A model generated the notes under the pieces. The model was not told the origin of the DNA. It made no database searches and was given only the letters and a program-made list of their open reading frames with translations. From IMG/VR virus record IMGVR_UViG_3300045974_000166, positions 1 to 64,000 of that record: a DNA stretch of 64,000 bases. One strand, 5' to 3'. Below, piece after piece: positions 25,230 to 32,906 of the stretch (within the stretch, counting starts at the first letter, position 1; every line of letters starts with the position of its first letter). A program made the translations under genes and the position numbers. Origin of the DNA: a virus.

Positions 25230-25759
25230 GCCATCATTCCATCACGGCGCATCTTGTATTCGCAGCGGTTGATTTCTTCCAGAGCCTCAGCGATTTGGTT
25301 CAGCCGGGTAAAAACCGCGTCATATGCTTGATCGGAAGGGTCGCCATAGGCACCTTCATTATATGCAGCCAACAGTTCTTCCAATTCAAGCTTTTCATTC
25401 ATTAATTCAGATGCAATAGACGGAACCAGGAACTTCGGCAGAGGTTTGGTCGCGGCCTTTTCAGCAGCAACTTCCATCAACTGTTTCCAGTAGCAGGCAA
25501 TGCGCATGGTACCCTTGGCATCAACTTTGCGCCAGTAGGCAATTTGTTTGGGACTCAGGTAGCCGTACTTTTGGTAGAATTCGGCCATCGAGGTGCCCAT
25601 GCGAGCGTGACAGGGTTTGAAACCCATGCCGTTATCGAGACGAGTAGCTTGAGAATCCTGTTCGTCTGCGGTCTGACGATCATTCAGAACCACTAAGGCG
25701 CGAGCAACAGCCTTATCTTTGGTTGCGAGCAGAGAGACGATTTGTTCCTTGGAGACCAT
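25226..25759 (-). CDS. Hypothetical early protein, 177 residues
   Basis: First gene after the promoter at 25789, with an AAGGAATTAAC ribosome site. N-terminal half polar. A YLSPKQIAYWRKVD segment near residue 70 is typical of a small zinc-free helical domain in many phage early proteins. The C-terminal half is a long helix with coiled-coil character. No enzyme motif recognised. Confidence 0.65.
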   Translation of the reverse strand: MVSKEQIVSLLATKDKAVARALVVLNDRQTADEQDSQATRLDNGMGFKPCHARMGTSMAEFYQKYGYLSPKQIAYWRKVDAKGTMRIACYWKQLMEVAAEKAATKPLPKFLVPSIASELMNEKLELEELLAAYNEGAYGDPSDQAYDAVFTRLNQIAEALEEINRCEYKMRRDGMMA

Positions 25760-25788
25760 GTTAATTCCTTTGTTTCAGAAGATGGTTT

Positions 25789-25817
25789 ATTATAACCCAA
25801 GAGGGATTATGTGTAAA
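25789..25817 (-). promoter_or_regulatory. Early sigma70-like promoter
   Basis: TTTACA, 17-nt spacer, TATAAT. The -35 box directly abuts the TAA of the gene at 25818. Drives the genes from 25759 downward. Confidence 0.85.
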
Positions 25818-26018
25818 TTAACCGCGGTCAGCCCAAGCCTCGTCGAGGTCGGTTTCAAGTTCTTTGATCAGTTCGGTCAGATCTTTTTCGTAGGAATCGG
25901 TAACATCTGAGTCACCGAGGGCCAGGCGGATTTCGACCATGGCGTTCTGAATCGACCGTTGAGCGTTAACGAGGTGATGAATCTTGTTCATCGAAGCTTT
26001 TGAGAGAGGGCCGGCCAT
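25818..26018 (-). CDS. Small helical protein, unknown
   Basis: 66 residues from the ATG at 26018, one base after the preceding stop. Amphipathic helices and an acidic C-terminus (LTELIKELETDLDEAW) suggest a coiled coil. The stop codon is immediately followed by the -35 box of the next promoter. Confidence 0.6.
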   Translation of the reverse strand: MAGPLSKASMNKIHHLVNAQRSIQNAMVEIRLALGDSDVTDSYEKDLTELIKELETDLDEAWADRG

Positions 26019-26019
26019 T

Positions 26020-26208
26020 TTAGTGTTCTCCCTTACGAGCAATCATATCCAGCGCACCTTGGAAACCATGGTAGCTTTCGGCATAAATCGCTTTTGATGG
26101 AGCCTTGAAGATCTGATACAAACGACGAGTTTGGTTGTACTTGACTTTCCATGTGTCAAATTCCGTTTTGACTGTGATCGTTTCGCCGCGTTGAGTAACT
26201 TCAAACAT
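26020..26208 (-). CDS. Small protein, unknown
   Basis: 62 residues with an AAAGGAAAATC ribosome site and the promoter at 26237 upstream. Starts MFEVTQRGETITVKTEFDTW; beta-rich then basic. No family recognised. Confidence 0.6.
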   Translation of the reverse strand: MFEVTQRGETITVKTEFDTWKVKYNQTRRLYQIFKAPSKAIYAESYHGFQGALDMIARKGEH

Positions 26209-26236
26209 GATTTTCCTTTGGTTCAGAAGATGGTTT

Positions 26237-26265
26237 ATTATACTACACCAGAGAATATGTGTAAA
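26237..26265 (-). promoter_or_regulatory. Early sigma70-like promoter
   Basis: TTTACA, 17 nt, TATAAT, followed by the conserved leader AACCATCTTCTGAAC and a ribosome site for the gene at 26208. Confidence 0.85.
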
Positions 26266-26266
26266 T

Positions 26267-26440
26267 TTACTCCACGTTAACCTGAATTACAACTACTGCA
26301 TAGCCGTCTTCTTTTTCGAGTACTGGGAACATGTCAATAGAATCAATTTCAAACACATTTCCACCACGATTATCATTTACTTCAACTTGCCATTCTTGGG
26401 GCATTCTTTGAAGTTTGGCAACTAATTCGGCTACAGTCAT
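26267..26440 (-). CDS. Small MTVAELVAKLQ-type protein
   Basis: 57 residues. The start MTVAELVAKLQRMPQEWQV follows a pattern seen in many phage proteins (short helix, then 'LP..AeV'). The rest is beta-rich and acidic. AAAGGAAAATC precedes the ATG, and the TAA lies one base before the next promoter's -35 box. Function unknown. Confidence 0.7.
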   Translation of the reverse strand: MTVAELVAKLQRMPQEWQVEVNDNRGGNVFEIDSIDMFPVLEKEDGYAVVVIQVNVE

Positions 26441-26472
26441 GATTTTCCTTTGAGATTTGGAGAAGATGGTTT

Positions 26473-26501
26473 ATTATACTACAACTAGTATTATGTGTAA
26501 A
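26473..26501 (-). promoter_or_regulatory. Early sigma70-like promoter
   Basis: TTTACA, 17 nt, TATAAT, then the leader AACCATCTTCTCCAAATCTC and AAAGGAAAATC before the ATG at 26440. Confidence 0.85.
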
Positions 26502-26505
26502 TTAT

Positions 26506-26715
26506 CTATGCCCAGCGGGACATGTCGAGACCTTTCTGGATACCCAACTGGTACAATGCCTGAGCTTCGCTAGATACTAGTGGATCAAGGGCAACCATCA
26601 CTTCCCAGTTGAGTATGTCGTTTAGAGCCTTCCGAGGGTTATTCTCGTGCTCGTACTTGTAGATGTGCCGAATGACCAGCGCGTCAATGATGGCTTCTTG
26701 CCATTCGTTTTTCAT
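26506..26715 (-). CDS. Small helical protein, unknown
   Basis: 69 residues, helical, mixed charge (start MKNEWQEAIIDALVIRHIYK). Overlaps the stop of the upstream coiled-coil gene by ATGA. Unknown. Confidence 0.6.
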   Translation of the reverse strand: MKNEWQEAIIDALVIRHIYKYEHENNPRKALNDILNWEVMVALDPLVSSEAQALYQLGIQKGLDMSRWA

Positions 26716-26960
26716 AGCCCTAGCCTTTCTTCCAACTTTTCACTCAGGTTACCATAGCCTGATCCCAAAATTTCGTAGCAGGAACGCAACAGGACTTCAT
26801 CGGCATCTCGCTCGGCCTCTAAACTCTCCCATGCCTTTGTTACATAGGTGTTTTTGTGCCTGGCATCAGATTCTTTCAGCCGCTCATTCTCAGCTTCAAG
26901 TGTGGCAATATATGAAACTGCCTTCTCGAGAGTAGCTAATTCTCTGTCATTGGTGATCAT
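26712..26960 (-). CDS. Small coiled-coil protein
   Basis: 82 residues from the ATG at 26960, which overlaps the stop of the membrane protein gene upstream. Heptad-like LEKAVSYIATLEAENERLKE indicates a coiled coil, a common element of small phage early proteins. Function unknown. Confidence 0.65.
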   Translation of the reverse strand: MITNDRELATLEKAVSYIATLEAENERLKESDARHKNTYVTKAWESLEAERDADEVLLRSCYEILGSGYGNLSEKLEERLGL

Positions 26961-27142
26961 TTCACTTCCCTCAGATCTGTACCGACTATGCACTTCATTT
27001 CTCGGTCAAACCACACCCCTTGTACAGCATCACATTTTTCTCTACCTTCGGTATGCTGTTTGTTAAAGAAATAGATCAGCGGGGTAAATGTCACAGCAAT
27101 GATGATAAGCATGAATATCAAGTCTTTTGTTCTATTACTCAT
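26957..27142 (-). CDS. Small single-TM protein
   Basis: 61 residues. An N-terminal membrane segment (about 8-25, LIFMLIIIAVTFTPLIYFF) is followed by a polar C-terminus with two Cys (EKCDAVQGVWFDREMKC) that could pair in the periplasm. Coupled by ATGA to its neighbour. Likely an inner-membrane protein with a short exported tail. Confidence 0.65.
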   Translation of the reverse strand: MSNRTKDLIFMLIIIAVTFTPLIYFFNKQHTEGREKCDAVQGVWFDREMKCIVGTDLREVK

Positions 27143-27393
27143 GTGGTACCCATCAATGCTTTATGAGCAATAGAACCACATTCGCCTCTGGAGCTCATGC
27201 TGTTGTTAGCACACAGGGAAATTTCATACAGTGCTTTACGAAGCCTAGCATTCTCAAGCTTCAGAAGCATAATGTCTTCGTCCTTCACGGAGATTTCTCG
27301 AGAACCTTCAAAACCGCATTGAGGACATTCGATCCGTGTGTACAACTCATTTGGTGCTGGTTGTATCAGCTCGTAATTGTATTCAATCTTCAC
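27139..27393 (-). CDS. Small protein with Cys pair, GTG start
   Basis: 84 residues from the GTG at 27393, which overlaps the TGA of the upstream gene (GTGA). An ATG at 27423 would overlap that gene by 34 bases. Contains a zinc-ribbon-like half site IECPQCGFEG near residue 23 and a C-terminal helix. Unknown role. Confidence 0.55.
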   Translation of the reverse strand: MKIEYNYELIQPAPNELYTRIECPQCGFEGSREISVKDEDIMLLKLENARLRKALYEISLCANNSMSSRGECGSIAHKALMGTT

Positions 27394-27551
27394 TTTACAG
27401 TCTCTCTTGTTACGGTCACACATTTGCCGTTGTGCATTTCACCTTTGAATTGTTCCGCACAGAGGGCAATCTTCCCATTTTCTTCTCCCGTTTTGGATCC
27501 AATAAATCCCACACCAAGCATTAATGCTACAAGTACGATAAATTCAGTCAT
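27390..27551 (-). CDS. Small single-TM protein
   Basis: 53 residues. The N-terminus TEFIVLVALMLGVGFIGS is a membrane segment, and the rest carries two Cys spaced by a polar loop (ALCAEQFKGEMHNGKCV), much like the membrane protein at 26957. Starts at an ATGA overlap and ends at a GTGA overlap, which supports it as a real gene. Confidence 0.65.
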   Translation of the reverse strand: MTEFIVLVALMLGVGFIGSKTGEENGKIALCAEQFKGEMHNGKCVTVTRETVK

Positions 27552-27733
27552 GGTTCAATGTGCTCCTCGGCAGATTTAAGAAAATTCTCACAGTATTCCA
27601 GCAAGGCAAGATTTGCCTCTACTGAACTTTTAAATGGTCCATAATTGTTGGCCCATGTTTCATCCCAGAAGTACCAGAGCCCGTCAATTTCTTCAACTGG
27701 GTTCAAATGACCCGATTCGTCGCGTTCTAACAT
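27548..27733 (-). CDS. Small acidic protein, unknown
   Basis: 61 residues with an aromatic core GLWYFWDETWANNYGPF at about 18-34 and a helical acidic C-terminus. Overlaps both neighbours by a few bases. No family recognised. Confidence 0.65.
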   Translation of the reverse strand: MLERDESGHLNPVEEIDGLWYFWDETWANNYGPFKSSVEANLALLEYCENFLKSAEEHIEP

Positions 27734-28164
27734 ATGCTTCCTTCTAATTTAGAACATGCATCTACAAATTTTTGCATGTCATTTTTACCATCATCAAATG
27801 CTTCATCGTGAGCATACTGAAGTTCTTGGAGTATCCGGATAAACCTATTGTACTCACTTGGGACATCGATGTTGATGTGATAAGTTTTTTGGATTTTTCG
27901 GACTATCGGTTTTTGAGATTCTTCTGAGATAAGGCCATAATGCCGTCGCAGCTTGCCATTTGAATAAAATGGAACTAGTACTCCAATGGAATCTCTAATC
28001 TTCCGCTTGGTATCAACATAGTCGACTCCATAGTCTTCGATGTAGCAACCACATCCTTGATTCAAAATGTAACCCTTTGAATCTTTCACAATTCTGGCAA
28101 GAGCAGCTGAATTCTTTTTCAGAATCCCTGCTCTTCGTTCTGCTTTAGTTATTGGCTGTAACAT
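27727..28164 (-). CDS. Hypothetical protein, 145 residues
   Basis: Start set at the ATG at 28164 (overlaps the upstream gene by 20 bases); an in-frame start at 28206 would overlap by 62. Basic N-terminus, a GYILNQGCGCYIEDYGVDY segment near residue 32, and a helical acidic C-terminus. No motif recognised. Confidence 0.55.
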   Translation of the reverse strand: MLQPITKAERRAGILKKNSAALARIVKDSKGYILNQGCGCYIEDYGVDYVDTKRKIRDSIGVLVPFYSNGKLRRHYGLISEESQKPIVRKIQKTYHINIDVPSEYNRFIRILQELQYAHDEAFDDGKNDMQKFVDACSKLEGSIC

Positions 28165-28765
28165 GTGGTTTCTTAAGTCGAATGCAACGACGGATTGAGC
28201 GTGCATGGAGCACCTCGGGAGTAATGTGATCTACACTTTCTTGTGCTGGTCGGTGTACAATCGTAAAGTCTTCGGGGACTTGAGTATCTGCATCAAAAAC
28301 TGTATAAACAGAACCAGCTTTGAACCTGAGTCCAGATTCAGAATCTCTGAAGAAATAATCTACCATTACTCCACCATCACCCGGAGTCAATATCGACCCA
28401 AGAGATTTGTTTTCTGGAGAAGTCATGACTCGTGCGGCCTTACGGGCTACCTGGGCCAATCTTAGTGCGCGTTTGATATGGCCAATTTGAACGTTACGGC
28501 ATAATTGTTCTTCAATGGTGACTGCGAACCGATGAGCCGAAACTTCTTCACGCAAGAGTCGAAGGCAATTCGCCATAGTCTTTGGTTCAATTGAACCGCA
28601 TTCATACGCTTCAACTAACTGTTTGACCTGTGAAAATGTACCGGTGATCCGCCGGCCGTATGACCGCAGAATTATTGGATTTTTTGCCTCATTTAGCTTT
28701 CGGCAAAGATACATTGCCGCTGGAGTGTTGCCAAATGTAGTTTCGGGAATTTGTTTGTAGCTCAT
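28145..28765 (-). CDS. Hypothetical protein, 206 residues
   Basis: Basic, helical in the first 120 residues (SQVKQLVEAYECG, LRLAQVARKAARV) and beta-rich in the second half (VMVDYFFRDSESGLRF). It starts at an ATGA overlap with the MazG-like gene. Possibly nucleic-acid binding from its charge. Unknown. Confidence 0.6.
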   Translation of the reverse strand: MSYKQIPETTFGNTPAAMYLCRKLNEAKNPIILRSYGRRITGTFSQVKQLVEAYECGSIEPKTMANCLRLLREEVSAHRFAVTIEEQLCRNVQIGHIKRALRLAQVARKAARVMTSPENKSLGSILTPGDGGVMVDYFFRDSESGLRFKAGSVYTVFDADTQVPEDFTIVHRPAQESVDHITPEVLHARSIRRCIRLKKPHVTANN

Positions 28766-29064
28766 AATTTGATATCCGAGTATTGTTTCAGTTTGCCCAT
28801 TTTTGCTTCAGCAGCACGAGACATAGCAGATGCAGAGATGATGCCCTTATCACAGAGAATTTTGATCATGCAGACCAGATCACCAAGTTCTTCTTCAAGA
28901 TGGTCCTTGTTGGTCCAATTGGGCTTATCTGGATGACAAGAATCCCAACCGAAGCGGAATACCTTGGAGACGGCTTGGATTGTTTCCGCGCATTCTTCCA
29001 ATAAGATATTACAGATTTCAGATTCACCGGGGGTAATCTTGCCGAGTTTAGTTATAGTTGCCAT
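28762..29064 (-). CDS. MazG-like nucleotide pyrophosphohydrolase
   Basis: 100 residues, the size of single-domain MazG/all-alpha NTP pyrophosphatases. The metal-binding acidic motifs are EECAE (23-27) and EELGD (58-62), in the order typical of the family. These enzymes cut NTPs or dNTPs to the monophosphate plus pyrophosphate; phage versions are thought to adjust nucleotide or alarmone pools. It lies in an operon with a nucleotidase-like HAD gene. Confidence 0.8.
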   Translation of the reverse strand: MATITKLGKITPGESEICNILLEECAETIQAVSKVFRFGWDSCHPDKPNWTNKDHLEEELGDLVCMIKILCDKGIISASAMSRAAEAKMGKLKQYSDIKL

Positions 29065-29525
29065 ATATGCATCTCCAGTTTTTGCATGTATTCTGAGAAT
29101 TTAGAATCTTCATATAAGAATGCATGACCTTGGCCTAGGTTGAATGAGTCAATTACCTTGGGTGTGTCATCAATAAGAAGAGTTCCCTGGGTAGAATAGT
29201 TTCTTTTTTCTTCGCCTACCCGCACGAAGTTTCTCGGGAAGGTAATCCCTTCGCGATCAAGCCAGAGATTCTTTTGACGAATGCCTTCTTCGCCCACGGA
29301 ATCATCATGTGTTCCACGAGAGGACAAGATTTCAACTGGGATGTCAAGTTCAATCAATCGCTGAACCAGTTCTTTGCCATTGGGCATCCACTCAAGATTT
29401 TCAAAGATGCGAAGATGCGACACTGCATGCCGAAACTTACGGGGTGTGTCTGGCAAATCTATAGTACTGTATGCTTTCATAAAGTTGCAGACTACACCGT
29501 CCATGTCGAGGTAAATTTTATTCAT
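29052..29525 (-). CDS. HAD-family phosphatase, 5'-nucleotidase-like
   Basis: 157 residues. HAD motif I is YLDMDGVVCNF (Asp7, Asp9), motif II is LSSRG near residue 69, and the C-terminal TLLIDDTPKVID supplies the acidic motif IV. The size and motif I fit phage 5'(3')-deoxyribonucleotidases. It would dephosphorylate nucleotides and thereby work next to the MazG-like enzyme whose gene it overlaps by 13 bases. Confidence 0.8.
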   Translation of the reverse strand: MNKIYLDMDGVVCNFMKAYSTIDLPDTPRKFRHAVSHLRIFENLEWMPNGKELVQRLIELDIPVEILSSRGTHDDSVGEEGIRQKNLWLDREGITFPRNFVRVGEEKRNYSTQGTLLIDDTPKVIDSFNLGQGHAFLYEDSKFSEYMQKLEMHIWQL

Positions 29526-29751
29526 ATGAGATTATAGAATCAAGTCTAAAGGCGCGCCAGTCTTTGATCAAAAGATCATACACACAGACGATGCCGGGGC
29601 GGTTAAGAACTGGTGTGTTAACACCTTCGTGTTGAGAATCTGGAATCCGAGAAAGACTACGAGTACAAGCCATTGTACGAACGATGTTCTTTTTGGTGAT
29701 GAATTTCACCACCACGGTTCCATTTTCTAATTTTTCTAATAAAATTTTCAT
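29518..29751 (-). CDS. DUF2693-type small protein
   Basis: 77 residues with VVVKFITKKNIVRTMACT near residue 12 and CVYDLLIKDWRAFRLDSI at the end, matching the paralogue at 23983-24234. Overlaps both neighbours. Role unknown. Confidence 0.75.
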   Translation of the reverse strand: MKILLEKLENGTVVVKFITKKNIVRTMACTRSLSRIPDSQHEGVNTPVLNRPGIVCVYDLLIKDWRAFRLDSIISYE

Positions 29752-30212
29752 GATATAACCTTGTAAGCGGATGTGATCCGAGTATTCAGAAGGAGTGCGA
29801 CGCCATCAACTAAGGCACCATCTACGATTGCAAATGCATGGTTTGAACTAACGCAAACGTACCGACCAGTCGGATACTTTTTCATGAATGATTTAATCGA
29901 GATTCCGGGATTAATTGGAGCAGCGCAGCCGAGATTTTCAAAAATGAAAGATTCTACTTTGGCAGACAAAGTTGTGCCAAAAGTACCTAGAGGAAATAAG
30001 CCCAAGGCCAGATAGGCTTTGATGCAGATTCTTGTTTCGGTAGACTTACGATCCCTGCGACCATAGAACTTGAACACATCGTGAACTTTTTCATATGGTA
30101 ACCCGGTTGCGTTTGACACGGCACAAACTGCACAATCGGAATACTCACCGTCACGTGAAACACCACGCGACTTCGGAAAGATTGCCGTTTTGTAATTAAC
30201 TGGTGTAGCCAT
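29748..30212 (-). CDS. C39/papain-like cysteine peptidase-type protein
   Basis: 154 residues from the ATG at 30212. A probable catalytic Cys lies in DCAVCAVSNATGLPY (C27 or C30), and a His/Asp pair lies in SSNHAFAIVDGALVDG (H125, D131 or D136). This order and spacing match C39-like papain-fold peptidases found in many phages. The substrate is unknown. Preceded by the 24-residue membrane peptide gene with only two bases between. Confidence 0.65.
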   Translation of the reverse strand: MATPVNYKTAIFPKSRGVSRDGEYSDCAVCAVSNATGLPYEKVHDVFKFYGRRDRKSTETRICIKAYLALGLFPLGTFGTTLSAKVESFIFENLGCAAPINPGISIKSFMKKYPTGRYVCVSSNHAFAIVDGALVDGVALLLNTRITSAYKVIS

Positions 30213-30214
30213 GA

Positions 30215-30289
30215 TCAAATATTGAATTTGATCACGCAGATGACATAAATGACTGCTGCAACCACAACTACAATGTTAACTATATCCAT
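30215..30289 (-). CDS. 24-residue membrane peptide
   Basis: Encodes MDIVNIVVVVAAVIYVICVIKFNI, almost entirely a single membrane segment. AAAGGAAAAGTC is correctly spaced before the ATG and the promoter at 30321 lies just upstream. Similar one-segment micro-peptides lie at 37816, 48307 and 50115. Confidence 0.65.
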   Translation of the reverse strand: MDIVNIVVVVAAVIYVICVIKFNI

Positions 30290-30320
30290 GACTTTTCCTT
30301 TGAGTTTCAGAAGATGATTC

Positions 30321-30349
30321 ATTATAAACCATCTGTCAATATGTGTAAA
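30321..30349 (-). promoter_or_regulatory. Early sigma70-like promoter
   Basis: TTTACA, 17 nt, TATAAT. Drives the micro-peptide and downstream genes to about 27.4 kb or beyond. Confidence 0.85.
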
Positions 30350-30379
30350 TTTTCTTCTAATGAAAAAAGTAGGGTAGGT

Positions 30380-30430
30380 GTGTTACCATTCACGTGGTAC
30401 TAGACGATCGAACTACGACGATCTAAGCAG
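30380..30430. repeat. Dispersed 51-nt element, copy A
   Basis: About 36 of 51 bases match 59697-59749, including GTGTTACCAT at one end and CGATCTAAGCAG at the other. This copy begins inside the last codons of the zinc-protein gene on the minus strand and lies between it and the promoter at 30321. Function unknown; a 3' RNA element is possible. Confidence 0.5.
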
Positions 30431-30716
30431 CGAGCTCATCGGCAATAATAATCGGTTGTATGGTAACTCCATAAGATATTTTATCTTCTGGTGTTTCAAT
30501 ATGAAAGTCCGAATATGTCCCAGAACAATTGAAACAATGCTCATATTTAGCAAGTAAATTAAGTTTCGTTACTTCTGTTTCACCATAAAATCGTTTTCTC
30601 TCGGCATAAGACATTCTTTGATAATACTCAACGAATTCATCTGTGGCCTTTTGGGCATATTCTTTAGATACACCAAAATGAGCCCAGCCGCATTTATTAC
30701 ATACGAGGGACATCAT
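30423..30716 (-). CDS. Zinc-ribbon protein, unknown
   Basis: 97 residues with two CxxC pairs, CNKCGW near residue 6 and CFNCSG near residue 61, suited to bind one zinc. The intervening sequence is helical (KATDEFVEYYQRMSYAERKRF). Overlaps the lipoprotein gene by ATGA. Role unknown. Confidence 0.7.
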   Translation of the reverse strand: MMSLVCNKCGWAHFGVSKEYAQKATDEFVEYYQRMSYAERKRFYGETEVTKLNLLAKYEHCFNCSGTYSDFHIETPEDKISYGVTIQPIIIADELAA

Positions 30717-30991
30717 GAATCAATACCCGGGCAGGTTCCATTAACTTTCGGTCCAGTCGGATTAAACAGAGAAAACCCAACAAAATAAACAGGCATAACA
30801 ATAGTTTCAATAAGAATTATTGACCAAACGACATTACCAACGGAAATCTTATAACACACATCTTTGTTTGGCTGATTGAATAATCCATATGTCGAATATT
30901 CTTTTGTCCCGGTGGCCGTGGTAATATCCATTGTACGACCACAAGCAGTTAAAAGAGAAACAATAAGAATAAGAGCAATTAATTTCTTCAT
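30713..30991 (-). CDS. Phage lipoprotein
   Basis: 92 residues from the ATG at 30991. A type II signal peptide with lipobox LLTAC ends at Cys17. A second hydrophobic stretch (VVWSIILIETIVMPVYFVGF) follows KISVGN. Similar lipoproteins occur in many phages of Gram-negative hosts. Short phage lipoproteins can block superinfecting phage by binding outer-membrane receptors; that is a possibility, not shown here. Confidence 0.7.
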   Translation of the reverse strand: MKKLIALILIVSLLTACGRTMDITTATGTKEYSTYGLFNQPNKDVCYKISVGNVVWSIILIETIVMPVYFVGFSLFNPTGPKVNGTCPGIDS

Positions 30992-30992
30992 A

Positions 30993-31898
30993 TTACCACA
31001 CAGCCTCATCGGGGAGTAATTTTCTATATTGGATAAACCCACAGAAATTGGCCGACCACATTTTGTTCTTGACATCTTTATGAGTTACACCGCGTTCGTA
31101 TGGAGCAAATGGAGTCGGCACAGTCATTGGGGTGCCGAGATGTTCAAACGGACTTGCATGGGCACGATCCATTCCGACCAACTTGTTGTAGATATCCAGA
31201 GCCTTGCCGATTGAGTCATCTAACCTACGATAGGAAACTTGGGCACAGCAAGAGGCCGAGACCTTTTGAGCATCCTCAAGAGTCATATCATTTTCAAACA
31301 CCTGCACAAACTGACCGCTGAGTTCGGATTTGACATACGGCAGATGCCATTGTCCGGGTGATAGAAATTGTGGCGCGGATTGCTCAAACGCTTCGGCAAC
31401 ACAACGAGCAAGTTCATGAAATTCTGGTTGGGCAGCATCATGGTTACGGAGCCAAAGCATGTTTGCCCATTCAGTTCCGGACACAACAGACTTCATCATC
31501 TGCCACGGCTCGGAGATTCGGTTGGCAATTTGCTTGTGTAGACCAATTAGATCAATACGAGTTACATGATCTAGTGCTGAAACCATAGCAGATCCCCAGA
31601 GCATTTTGGCATACAATTTCTCATCACCACTAAGTTCTTCAGTGGCGGACATACCCGCTTTATTCTTTCCCCAGAACACAGGTTCAGCAGGAGATTCTTC
31701 GATTAGTTCAATCATTCGTGCAATAGGAATAGCACGAGAGCTAGCCGAGTTTTTCGAGAGCATTCGGTGAGTCATAACTTCAGAATGTATAAATCTTGGA
31801 TATATCAGCTCAAAAGTAGTCAGTCTGTTTCCAGCCGAATTAATAGAATCTGCAATTACAGTGGCAGAGATACCACTTTTACCTTCAATTTTCACCAT
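30993..31898 (-). CDS. thyX: ThyX, flavin-dependent thymidylate synthase
   Basis: 301 residues from the ATG at 31898. The ThyX signature RHRxxSxNxxSxR appears as THRMLSKNSASSR (43-55). The enzyme methylates dUMP to dTMP using FAD and methylene-tetrahydrofolate, supplying thymidine for phage DNA. It overlaps the upstream gene by 14 bases and is followed two bases later by the lipoprotein gene. It replaces the ThyA-type enzyme of T4. Confidence 0.93.
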   Translation of the reverse strand: MVKIEGKSGISATVIADSINSAGNRLTTFELIYPRFIHSEVMTHRMLSKNSASSRAIPIARMIELIEESPAEPVFWGKNKAGMSATEELSGDEKLYAKMLWGSAMVSALDHVTRIDLIGLHKQIANRISEPWQMMKSVVSGTEWANMLWLRNHDAAQPEFHELARCVAEAFEQSAPQFLSPGQWHLPYVKSELSGQFVQVFENDMTLEDAQKVSASCCAQVSYRRLDDSIGKALDIYNKLVGMDRAHASPFEHLGTPMTVPTPFAPYERGVTHKDVKNKMWSANFCGFIQYRKLLPDEAVW

Positions 31899-32130
31899 TT
31901 GAATCAATACCCAAAGTTGACGGAGAATGATCTAACACATCATGATATAGACCAGATTCTTTTTTGTAGAAAAAAGCATCCGGATCTTCTATTGTGATAT
32001 AAAGATCCGAATGAAAAATAGCATAATCGACGAACGAACCATCGTCATAGTTGTACACACGAAAGAAATATGTTCCGTCGGTGTTTATAAGGTGCCCGGA
32101 GGCGCCATGAGCCCATCTACTTGTTCCCAT
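31885..32130 (-). CDS. Hypothetical protein, 81 residues
   Basis: Start set at the ATG at 32130, within the end of the upstream gene; the longer reading from 32181 overlaps by 65 bases. Begins MGTSRWAHGASGHLINTDG, beta-rich and acidic (IEDPDAFFYKKES). No family recognised. Confidence 0.55.
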   Translation of the reverse strand: MGTSRWAHGASGHLINTDGTYFFRVYNYDDGSFVDYAIFHSDLYITIEDPDAFFYKKESGLYHDVLDHSPSTLGIDSNGEN

Positions 32131-32581
32131 AATAGCAGTCTGAGTGTTGACCGAAAATGCCGCCAGTACAATCAAATGCATGGCCTTCAGCTACCCATTG
32201 TTCCAATGTTTTTGGCTGTGATGGGACTGGTCCTGGTTTATGCACGCGTACAACATGCGGTGGGCCCGCTGGTTCATCCATATGAACACACGTCTCGAAA
32301 TCACCTTTACTAACTTCACAACATGGATTTGTTGGTGTTGATTCTTTAATACATTCACACTTTTCGAAGTCCGAATCAAAGAGCAAGAAATCACGGTCAC
32401 CGAACATATGTTCAGATGCAGTTGGCGCATATAGCGCAGTTTCGGGTGCAATAGAAAACCCGGCGCCGGCGCAAAGTTGTAGGAATTTTGGGAATGCATC
32501 AACCCAGATTTCTGTTTCAAATTCTACCGTAACTACTGAACCGTCAAAATCGTCGGTGCATTGAAATGTAAATTTACTCAT
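32117..32581 (-). CDS. Hypothetical Cys-containing protein, 154 residues
   Basis: AAAGGAAAACTAAA precedes the ATG. An N-terminal beta domain (FTFQCTDDFDGSVVTVEFETE) is followed by a Cys/Pro-rich middle (KCECIKESTPTNPCCEV) and a C-terminus ending FDCTGGIFGQHSDCYYG. The cysteines could bind metal. Unknown. Confidence 0.6.
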   Translation of the reverse strand: MSKFTFQCTDDFDGSVVTVEFETEIWVDAFPKFLQLCAGAGFSIAPETALYAPTASEHMFGDRDFLLFDSDFEKCECIKESTPTNPCCEVSKGDFETCVHMDEPAGPPHVVRVHKPGPVPSQPKTLEQWVAEGHAFDCTGGIFGQHSDCYYGNK

Positions 32582-32594
32582 TTTAGTTTTCCTT

Positions 32595-32894
32595 TTATAA
32601 AATTGTTGAACGATGTGAAAATGTCGAAATAGTTACAGTCTTGGCATCGACCTTGGCCCGTTCTTCTGGTGTCATATCACGGTGGTGCCATTTGCCTGTG
32701 CCTTCATCATCCCAGACTTTGTAAGCCCAGGAGTCTCGGTTAAGACACCGTGCTTTGACCGTTCCTGGTTGTCGGCCGACAGCTTCTTCAATGGAAACTA
32801 CCACATACTTGTTCGTCCACACAGATGAACCCCGACGAAGTGGGTGTACGAATGTAACACCCACATAGGCAGTTTTGCCCCACATATCATTCAT
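32595..32894 (-). CDS. Hypothetical protein, 99 residues
   Basis: AAAGGAAAATCAAA ribosome site. A basic, beta-rich protein with several Trp (WGKTAYVGVTFVHPLRRG, SWAYKVWDDEG). Might bind nucleic acid, but there is no motif to show it. Confidence 0.6.
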   Translation of the reverse strand: MNDMWGKTAYVGVTFVHPLRRGSSVWTNKYVVVSIEEAVGRQPGTVKARCLNRDSWAYKVWDDEGTGKWHHRDMTPEERAKVDAKTVTISTFSHRSTIL

Positions 32895-32906
32895 TTTGAT
32901 TTTCCT

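Noticed and set aside
30380-30430. Possible tRNA because of a GTTCGATC-like loop
   Set aside because: No acceptor, D or T stems of proper length can be formed.
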